The notes under the pieces were generated by a model, which was not told the origin of the DNA, did no database searches, and saw only the letters and a list, made by a program, of their open reading frames with translations. Shown piece by piece: positions 6,187-10,686 of a stretch of 10,686 nt of DNA (its first letter is position 1; every line of letters starts with the position of its first letter). Source of the DNA: a bacterium. GTDB taxonomy: Bacteria; Desulfobacterota; GWC2-55-46. The translations under genes and the position numbers were made by a program. The stretch is taken from assembly GCA_004298725.1 (NCBI GenBank), contig SCQA01000007.1, positions 1 to 10,686 on the forward strand. The letters run 5' to 3'.

Positions 6187-6612
6187 TCATACGTCAAGTA
6201 TGCACTCAAGCTGATGTCCGCTGTCCGATAGGCTGTAGCGAAGGCCTGAATACGTGGCGCCTTTGACTTCGGTTTTTACTTCATGTTTTTTCAGGTCAAG
6301 CGGCTCGCCGAGTGCGTAGCCTGTAAACGCAAAGCCGGAGGCGGTTTTTTTTATCTTTACGCGTTCAAGGCGTATAAGCGCAAGCATGTCCCGCCCTTGA
6401 ATGGACAGAATTTCGTTTAACACTTCAACAAAGAGCAGGTCTATCTCCGGGGCCGTGGCTGTTATCTTTACGCTTTTTGCTTCATTAATGGTTTTAAGCT
6501 CGAACATTATTGAAAGCATGGCTTCGGCGCCAGCCTCAAAAGCTTCTTCCAAAGTTTTTCCAACGGCGCGTATGCCTATGTCGGCAGTGTGTTCTATGTA
6601 TGAATACGGCAT
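6187..6612 (-). CDS. Archease, RtcB-activating protein
   Basis: Archease speeds RtcB guanylylation and multiple turnover and can widen its nucleotide use. The 141 residues match the family. Signatures are the N-terminal MPYSYIEHTADIGI (H8, metal-site D11), the central EIDLLFVEVLNEIL followed by a short basic strand region, LKKHEVKTEVKGATYSGL and the C-terminal ECILDV, where the penultimate Asp is the other metal ligand. I chose the ATG at 6612. An upstream in-frame TTG (6639) would add nine residues not typical of the family and would place the -35/-10 pair (6646-6618) across the start. No Shine-Dalgarno precedes the ATG, and the -10 ends 5 nt before it. It is located directly upstream of rtcB on the same strand, which fits the known pairing. 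Confidence 0.93.
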   Translation of the reverse strand: MPYSYIEHTADIGIRAVGKTLEEAFEAGAEAMLSIMFELKTINEAKSVKITATAPEIDLLFVEVLNEILSIQGRDMLALIRLERVKIKKTASGFAFTGYALGEPLDLKKHEVKTEVKGATYSGLRYSLSDSGHQLECILDV

Positions 6613-6617
6613 AGCTG

Positions 6618-6646
6618 AGTATATCCGCCATTTGCGCAAGAGTCAA
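6618..6646 (-). promoter_or_regulatory. Promoter of archease (and probably rtcB)
   Basis: Minus strand -35 TTGACT (6646-6641), a 17-bp spacer, and -10 TATACT (6623-6618). Only 5 nt lie between the -10 and the ATG of archease, so transcription is predicted to begin at or next to the start codon. Its -35 lies 6 bp from the -35 of the divergent promoter at 6653-6680. Confidence 0.65.
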
Positions 6647-6652
6647 AGTGCC

Positions 6653-6680
6653 TTGACACAGAATGCCGCTGGTGTAAACT
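6653..6680 (+). promoter_or_regulatory. Promoter of the exported-protein gene
   Basis: Perfect -35 TTGACA (6653-6658), a 16-bp spacer, and -10 TAAACT (6675-6680). Six nt follow before the ATG at 6687, so the usual start distance puts +1 on the A of the start codon. Confidence 0.65.
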
Positions 6681-6686
6681 CGTATC

Positions 6687-7157
6687 ATGTACGGCACGAG
6701 GCTGGTTAAACGCGGCGTTTTAATCGCGGCAGTAGCGGCGTTGTTTGTCTTCGGGGCGAACAGCGCGTATTCTGCCGAGACTTATATAGAGCTTAGCGGG
6801 CGTTATTGGAAGGCGTCAAGGGCGGATGTTGTCTTCAGAGACGCCGATGAAAACAAAAAAGAGATTATTATCAAAGCCACGGGCTTAAAAGCGCATTCGG
6901 TCTTTTCAATATGGCTTTTAAACCCCAAAAACAAAGAGTCTGCCGGGCTTGGCTACGGCAACTTTGACTTTACGAGCAACGGGCGCGGCGAGGGGTTTTA
7001 CCGCACTTTTTTGCCGGTTGATGAGCTTGACAAATGGGAGGTAATGGCCGTGTACCTTCATCCTGACGGCGACGCGCGAAACCTGAGAGACCGCAAAGAG
7101 GCGCTAAGAGGCAAGCTTAAAAAGAAGGTTAGACGGGGCATGGTACGGCTGTGGTGA
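6687..7157 (+). CDS. Exported protein of unknown function
   Basis: 156 residues. The N-terminus is a classical signal peptide: basic MYGTRLVKR (1-9), hydrophobic GVLIAAVAALFVFGA (10-24) and a small-residue region NSAYSAE where cleavage is likely (about 29-31). The mature part looks all-beta: a charged EIIIKATGL strand, then HSVFSIWLLNPKN, a glycine-rich turn (AGLGYGNFDF, NGRGEGFYR) and WEVMAVYLHPDGD. The GL...FSIWLLNP...G..DF pattern vaguely recalls the extracytoplasmic beta-sandwich domains of anti-sigma-K proteins, but I cannot assign a family. The tail is strongly basic (KLKKKVRRGMVRLW). No lipobox Cys is present. The start codon has no Shine-Dalgarno and sits at the predicted transcription start. 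It is divergent from archease. Confidence 0.8.
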   Translation: MYGTRLVKRGVLIAAVAALFVFGANSAYSAETYIELSGRYWKASRADVVFRDADENKKEIIIKATGLKAHSVFSIWLLNPKNKESAGLGYGNFDFTSNGRGEGFYRTFLPVDELDKWEVMAVYLHPDGDARNLRDRKEALRGKLKKKVRRGMVRLW

Positions 7158-7236
7158 TGGGGGGTGATGGAGTTTTTGGCCGACTACTTCGCGTTAACAC
7201 TCGATTGAAAGCTTAACGGAAAGAACGAAGGCTATA

Positions 7237-8721
7237 TCATTTAATAATCGGCAAAACTAATTCAGGGAAATTTTGGGGCATATTTATTTTAGTGTCGTTG
7301 TGTTTAAAACTCTGTATTTGATAGTCCAGTAATAATAATAAATCTTTTTGTTTATGATATTCATTAAGTGGAATTGAGTTTTTATTCAGTTCTTTGTGTA
7401 TATATGACAGCCAATAAATGAACCACAATACGGTTTTTCTGGCATAGTCTCTTGCTAATCTAAGGTCATCACGGGAAAAGTCATTTTCTTTCTTGCCGTT
7501 GACCTCGAACTTCGAGCCATGCACTAAGGAAGATCTGAGACCATATAGCTCATTAAATTCTTGGTGAATTTCTTTAATTTTCTTCGCCTCCCTCCCTCCC
7601 CATATTAGGCCCAACCTCCTAAGCATCTTTTCAGTGGTTTCATATTTTTCTCCAATTAAGGCTTCCAGCGCCACCATGTTCCATAATAATTGCTCAATTC
7701 CGTCTGATAAGAATGCCTTCGCAAGGGAGCTCATTGCTAAATCAAGAAACTCCCACTTGCATTTTCTGAGATCAATATCTTCCAAAAAATCTTGTGCTAT
7801 TTTGACGACATCCTTAAAAACACTTAAATTAGAATCAGTTAAATATACTTCAGAACCAGGCCCTTCGATTTCTTCGTCGCTGCTATCCAAATAAGTCTTT
7901 AAATAAAGTTTAGCTAAATCAGGAGAACCATTAGGTAGTTTTATACGGTCATTCGATACAGTATGTTTGAAGGCCACAGTAAAAGGGATAAACCAAAAAG
8001 CCTCCTTTTTCTTCTCATGCGGTACGTGAGTTGAAGCGTTACCCCAATCAAAAAGTGATATAAGCTGTAATGTCCTGTCTGAAGGTTCCCGTTGCACACG
8101 AAACATATCACCCCATGCAAAGCCCATGTCAATTACTGCTAAATTCACTTTTTTATTTGGTTTTACGCGCTCCTCTGTAATATGCCAAAACCAGCTAAGC
8201 ATTGTAGTGTCAACCACGGCATGTGGATAAAATGCCTCACAGACTTCCTGATCAAGTAAGTCATAAAGTTCATCTTTTGAAAATTTCCGTATTTTAAATT
8301 TATCGAAATCTATCAGCTCTTCCTTGAAGTCTATAGCGTTTATGGGGCTGATCGTTGTTTCTTTAACTGTTTTTTCATTGAAAGCTGACCAGAGCTCTTC
8401 AAATCGGTCGTTAAAATCAATTTGATTACCATGGATTATGTCAAGGTACAATCTTGAACGCCTAAAATAATTCTGCAATTTATTAATTGCAGAATGTGAA
8501 CTTCTACCACCGTATGCGTTTGAGAATTTTGCTCCAAGCTTGATAAATTCAGCAGATTTTTCGAGCTTTTTTAAGATGTCCAGAAAATGCCGCGGATGAA
8601 AGGTGCCTAAAGCAATAAGGCTACCCCCATCCTTGGTTTCCCTGACAGTTTTTTGAACAGCTTTAGCGTAAGAAACGAATGACTGTAAAGCCTCTTTCTT
8701 GATTTTATTTTCATTGTTCAT
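7237..8721 (-). CDS. Apea-like HEPN domain protein, candidate antiphage RNase
   Basis: 494 residues. The C-terminal region (about 327-450) reads as an Apea-like HEPN bundle: helix IEQLLWNMVALEALIG, a loop with TEKMLRRLGLIWGG, then FNELYGLRSSLVHGSKFEV, where R396-SSLV-H401 is the RX4H motif of HEPN ribonucleases. Apea-like HEPN proteins include abortive-infection defence proteins; a role here is inferred. The first 320 residues show no family I recognise; they hold W/F-rich stretches (TTMLSWFWHITEER, GFAWGDMFRVQREP). The base composition is much more AT-rich than its neighbours, suggesting transfer. I start at ATG 8721; an in-frame TTG at 8760 would extend it by 13 residues, but it coincides with a candidate -35. 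It lies 86 nt after higA on the same strand, with no terminator between. Confidence 0.8.
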   Translation of the reverse strand: MNNENKIKKEALQSFVSYAKAVQKTVRETKDGGSLIALGTFHPRHFLDILKKLEKSAEFIKLGAKFSNAYGGRSSHSAINKLQNYFRRSRLYLDIIHGNQIDFNDRFEELWSAFNEKTVKETTISPINAIDFKEELIDFDKFKIRKFSKDELYDLLDQEVCEAFYPHAVVDTTMLSWFWHITEERVKPNKKVNLAVIDMGFAWGDMFRVQREPSDRTLQLISLFDWGNASTHVPHEKKKEAFWFIPFTVAFKHTVSNDRIKLPNGSPDLAKLYLKTYLDSSDEEIEGPGSEVYLTDSNLSVFKDVVKIAQDFLEDIDLRKCKWEFLDLAMSSLAKAFLSDGIEQLLWNMVALEALIGEKYETTEKMLRRLGLIWGGREAKKIKEIHQEFNELYGLRSSLVHGSKFEVNGKKENDFSRDDLRLARDYARKTVLWFIYWLSYIHKELNKNSIPLNEYHKQKDLLLLLDYQIQSFKHNDTKINMPQNFPELVLPIIK

Positions 8722-8731
8722 ACTTAATACC

Positions 8732-8760
8732 TGTATAAGCGTTCGGCCAAATATAGCCAA
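8732..8760 (-). promoter_or_regulatory. Candidate internal promoter of the HEPN gene
   Basis: Minus strand TTGGCT (8760-8755), a 17-bp spacer and TATACA (8737-8732). The -10 ends 10 nt before the ATG at 8721. The -35 is weak, so this promoter is less certain than the others; read-through from higBA is an alternative. Confidence 0.38.
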
Positions 8761-8807
8761 TAGACAGGAGCGGTCTCAAAATAAACAGTAGGATGCAACC
8801 ACGCCCC

Positions 8808-9122
8808 TCAAGCCGCTTTCCCGTGCGTTTTGCAATAAGGCTTTATGCGTTCGAGCGTTTTAGATTTTTTAGCGTTTATTTTATGGATGTCATACTGATT
8901 TTGCAGGTTAAGCCATAGCTCAACGGTAGTTCCGAAGTATCTCGACAGTTTTATCGCCATCTCAGGGCTTATATTCCTCTTTTCATTCATCAGCTCATTT
9001 ATAGTCCTGAAGGTTGTGTTAAGCTCTTTTGCCAGAGCGGTTTGAGTTAGTTCCAGAGGTTCCAGAAAGTCCTTCTTTAATATTTCCCCGGGATGAGTCG
9101 GTTTTCTTTTTAGGCTGTACAT
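8808..9122 (-). CDS. higA: HigA-family antitoxin, XRE-type helix-turn-helix
   Basis: 104 residues. The N-terminal KPTHPGEILKKDFLEPLELTQ (7-27) is the classic HigA opening. A helix-turn-helix follows: LTQTALAKELNTTFRTINEL (25-44), then RNISPEMAIKLSRYFGTTVELWLNLQNQYD (49-78), with the diagnostic ELWLNLQ. The antitoxin neutralises HigB and binds the operon promoter. The tail (80-104) is basic and extends past the core domain. An AGGAG Shine-Dalgarno lies 6 nt before the ATG. It comes second, 13 nt after the toxin gene, which is the usual higBA order and the reverse of the RelE-type pair at the window start. Confidence 0.93.
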   Translation of the reverse strand: MYSLKRKPTHPGEILKKDFLEPLELTQTALAKELNTTFRTINELMNEKRNISPEMAIKLSRYFGTTVELWLNLQNQYDIHKINAKKSKTLERIKPYCKTHGKAA

Positions 9123-9135
9123 GTTTGGCTCCTGT

Positions 9136-9417
9136 TCAGTGGTAGTCGGTTATTTGCACGTCATAAGCATGGGAATCGATGAACTTGAATACAATTCTGT
9201 ATTTATTGTTTATTCTTATGCTGTATTTACCCGCGTACTTTCCTTTTAATTGCTCTAATCTGTTGCCCGGCGGTATTTTCAAATCTTTAAGTTCAGCCGC
9301 GCCATTTAAGTAATCTAATTTTCTGATGCCTGTTTTGCAAATATCAAAGGAGAATTTTCTGCTTTTGCCCGTAAAATACAGATTGGCTGTTTCTTTGTCG
9401 GCAAAGGATTTAATCAT
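9136..9417 (-). CDS. higB: HigB-family toxin (RelE superfamily mRNA interferase)
   Basis: 93 residues. It opens MIKSFADKETANLYF, continues GKSRKF and ICKTGIRKLDYLNGAAELKDLKIPPGNRLEQLKG, then closes with KYSIRINNKYRIVFKF and the terminal VQITDYH. This series, especially the pre-strand P-P-G-N-R-L-x-x-L-K-G and the C-terminal I-T-D-Y-H, is the standard HigB pattern. HigB cuts mRNA on translating ribosomes. The length equals the family. The ATG has no Shine-Dalgarno, and a -35/-10 pair (9454-9426) ends 8 nt before it. A dyad overlapping the promoter is a likely HigA operator. First gene of a minus-strand run higB-higA-HEPN. Confidence 0.93.
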   Translation of the reverse strand: MIKSFADKETANLYFTGKSRKFSFDICKTGIRKLDYLNGAAELKDLKIPPGNRLEQLKGKYAGKYSIRINNKYRIVFKFIDSHAYDVQITDYH

Positions 9418-9425
9418 TATGTAAC

Positions 9426-9454
9426 ACTATAACACCTGATGTTCTATTAGACAA
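9426..9454 (-). promoter_or_regulatory. Promoter of higBA
   Basis: Minus strand -35 TTGTCT (9454-9449), a 17-bp spacer and -10 TATAGT (9431-9426). Transcription should begin 1-2 nt before the higB ATG at 9417. Confidence 0.66.
9431..9443. promoter_or_regulatory. Candidate HigA operator
   Basis: AACA-CCTGA-TGTT is a 13-bp dyad with 4-bp arms placed between the -35 and -10 of the higBA promoter. A repressor bound there would block RNA polymerase, as expected for HigA autoregulation. The arms are short, so this is only a candidate. Confidence 0.38.
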
Positions 9455-9534
9455 GAGATTTTATGACCCGGAGTTGTTTCTCGAAATGTATTTCTTTCAA
9501 GCTTACGCACTGCATACCCAAGCGTGCCTTCCTC

Positions 9535-9561
9535 TTGACCGTTAAAATCTTCTGTGATAGT
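9535..9561 (+). promoter_or_regulatory. Candidate promoter of the epimerase gene
   Basis: -35 TTGACC (9535-9540), a 15-bp spacer and -10 GATAGT (9556-9561) preceded by TG at 9553-9554 (extended -10). The -10 ends 8 nt before the ATG at 9570, predicting a leader of 0-2 nt. Confidence 0.42.
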
Positions 9562-9569
9562 TTAAGCCG

Positions 9570-10544
9570 ATGGACATTATACTTACCGGCGGCGCCGGAT
9601 TTATCGGCTCAAGCGTTGCTTCCGTGCTTCTTGGGCGCGGGGAAAAAGTTATCGTAATAGACGACTTCAACAACTTCTACGACCCCGCCGTAAAAAGGGA
9701 GAATATAAAACCCTTTGAGTCCAACCCTAATTTTATTCTCTGCGAGCTTGACACGCGGAATAAAGAGAGGGTGTTTGATGTATTTAAAAAGCACGCTCCG
9801 CAGGCCGTAATTCACCTTGCCGCAAGGGCCGGGGTAAGGCCGTCAATAGACGACCCGCTTCTTTATGAGGAGGTCAATTGCGTGGGCACGCTTAACATCC
9901 TTGAAGCAGTCAAAAATTTGAAGCTTGAAAACTTCGTTTTTGCGTCGTCTTCATCGGTTTACGGCATAAACAGCAAGGTGCCTTTTTCAGAGGAAGACCC
10001 TATCACCTGCCCAATATCCCCTTACGCGTCCACCAAAAGGGCGGGAGAGCTTATGTGTTATACCTATTCCCACCTGTACAACCTGCCTGTTACGTGCCTC
10101 CGTTTTTTTACGGTTTACGGTGAAAAGGGCAGGCCGGATATGGCTGTTGCGAAATTCACGAACCTTATACGCGAAGGCCGCGAGATACAGGTTTACGGCG
10201 ACGGCACGGCCGAGAGGGATTTTACTTATATAGGCGATATTGTAAAAGGCGTTGTTTCTGCGCTTTATAATCCGTTTAAATATGAAATAATAAACCTCGG
10301 TGGCTCAAAGGTTGTTAGTGTTTCGCGGTTAATTTCGGTAATAGAAGAAAACCTTGGCAAGAAGGCGCGTGTAAAATATCTGCCTCCGGTGCCCGGTGAC
10401 GTGCCTATTACCTACGCCGACGTATCAAAGGCGACGCGGCTGTTGGGTTTTGAGCCGGAGGTTCGCATAGAAGAGGGCGTAGCCCGCTACGTAAAATGGT
10501 TTCTGGAAAGGGAAGGGCGAAAGTTGGAGGGGGCGCGCAAGTGA
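9570..10544 (+). CDS. NAD-dependent sugar-nucleotide epimerase (UDP-glucuronate/UDP-glucose 4-epimerase-like)
   Basis: Extended short-chain dehydrogenase of 324 residues. The N-terminal Rossmann fold has TGGAGFIG (6-13, GxxGxxG) and an acidic strand end IDDF (30-33) for the NAD ribose. HLAARAGVRPS (82-92), ASSSSVYG (125-132) and the catalytic Y152-ASTK156 follow. The substrate part has RFFTVYGEKGRPDMA (178-192), which is closest to UDP-glucuronate 4-epimerases, then GDGTAERDFTYIGD. It would supply galacturonate- or galactose-type sugars for surface polysaccharides; the exact substrate cannot be fixed from sequence alone. The start codon has no clear Shine-Dalgarno and lies next to a possible extended -10 promoter. 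The stop overlaps the start of the next gene (GTGA). Confidence 0.92.
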   Translation: MDIILTGGAGFIGSSVASVLLGRGEKVIVIDDFNNFYDPAVKRENIKPFESNPNFILCELDTRNKERVFDVFKKHAPQAVIHLAARAGVRPSIDDPLLYEEVNCVGTLNILEAVKNLKLENFVFASSSSVYGINSKVPFSEEDPITCPISPYASTKRAGELMCYTYSHLYNLPVTCLRFFTVYGEKGRPDMAVAKFTNLIREGREIQVYGDGTAERDFTYIGDIVKGVVSALYNPFKYEIINLGGSKVVSVSRLISVIEENLGKKARVKYLPPVPGDVPITYADVSKATRLLGFEPEVRIEEGVARYVKWFLEREGRKLEGARK

Positions 10545-10686
10545 AAAAGGCATTTATAAAAGACATCAAGGAAAAAGACCAGATAAACGATTGTTTTCTT
10601 GTAACGAAGAAAGACACCGCCATTGGAAAGTCCGGCAAGACTTACCTTAATGTAAAGATAGCCGACTGCACCGGAGAGCTTGAAGA
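10541..10686 (+). CDS. YhaM-like 3'-5' exoribonuclease, N-terminal part (cut by window edge)
   Basis: 48 complete codons before the window ends. The visible sequence, KKAFIKDIKEKDQINDCFLVTKK followed by GKSGKTYLNVKIADCTGELE, is the N-terminal OB-fold of the YhaM/Cbf1 family: the D-x-F-L-V strand, then a G-x-x-Y-L-x-x-x-x-x-D-x-T-G turn. Full members have a C-terminal HD phosphohydrolase domain that degrades RNA 3'-5'; that part is outside the window. The start is GTG, overlapping the stop of the epimerase by 4 nt (GTGA), with a GGAGG Shine-Dalgarno at 10526-10530. Translational coupling to the epimerase is likely. Confidence 0.82.
   Translation, partial: MKKAFIKDIKEKDQINDCFLVTKKDTAIGKSGKTYLNVKIADCTGELE

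Noticed and set aside
6072..6266. Open frame of 64 codons on the plus strand over the repeat
   Set aside because: Runs through the repeat hairpin and then antisense to archease; not a plausible gene.
7205..9506. AAGCTTA at both edges of the HEPN/HigBA island as target-site repeats
   Set aside because: Only 7 shared bases, at unequal distances from the genes; expected by chance.
9463..9657. Open frame of 64 codons on the plus strand upstream of the epimerase
   Set aside because: Overlaps the epimerase start in another frame, has no Shine-Dalgarno and no protein-like pattern.
1..10686. CRISPR array, tRNA, rRNA or insertion sequence
   Set aside because: No regular repeat-spacer series, cloverleaf, rRNA-like stretch or transposase frame was seen.

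Overview
The window reads as a bacterial chromosome segment of roughly balanced base composition, with one AT-rich insert. The gene order nadD - rsfS - rlmH - gpmI, followed by a stand-alone EF-Tu domain-II-like protein and an RtcB/archease pair, is what I would expect from Desulfobacterota (Geobacter-like deltaproteobacteria) or Nitrospirota. That placement is an inference from gene order and protein style, not a proven taxonomy. No tRNA, rRNA, CRISPR array or insertion sequence was seen.

Layout. 1-365 (minus): a RelE-type toxin cut by the window edge, overlapping a small upstream antitoxin, with its own promoter. 514-3694 (plus): a housekeeping run of nadD (NAD synthesis), rsfS (ribosome silencing; apparent CTG start), a clear intrinsic terminator, rlmH (23S rRNA methylation) and gpmI (glycolysis). 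3695-4328: a structured spacer, a strong promoter, then a two-gene unit made of an EF-Tu domain-II-like protein and an overlapping 57-residue zinc ribbon that resembles LysW-type carriers. 4282-6612 (minus): archease and rtcB (RNA ligase and its activator), with rtcB bracketed by two related hairpin-type repeats in opposite orientation, and a coding-like remnant beyond its 3' end. 6613-6686: a compact back-to-back promoter pair that also drives an exported protein of unknown function (6687-7157, plus).

7237-9417 (minus) is an accessory island: a HigB toxin, a HigA antitoxin, and a 494-residue AT-rich protein with a C-terminal Apea-like HEPN domain (RX4H motif), a plausible abortive-infection or RNase-type defence gene. 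9570-10686 (plus): a sugar-nucleotide epimerase, translationally coupled by a GTGA overlap to the start of a YhaM-like 3'-5' exoribonuclease.

The most interesting whole-window signal is regulatory. Six first-of-operon genes (nadD, archease, the exported protein, the HEPN gene, higB and the epimerase) have no convincing Shine-Dalgarno sequence, and each has a -35/-10 pair placed so that its -10 box ends only 5-10 nt before the start codon. That predicts leaderless or nearly leaderless mRNAs. Several other genes (rsfS, gpmI, the EF-Tu-like gene, the zinc ribbon, rtcB, higA, the first antitoxin) have good Shine-Dalgarno sequences.
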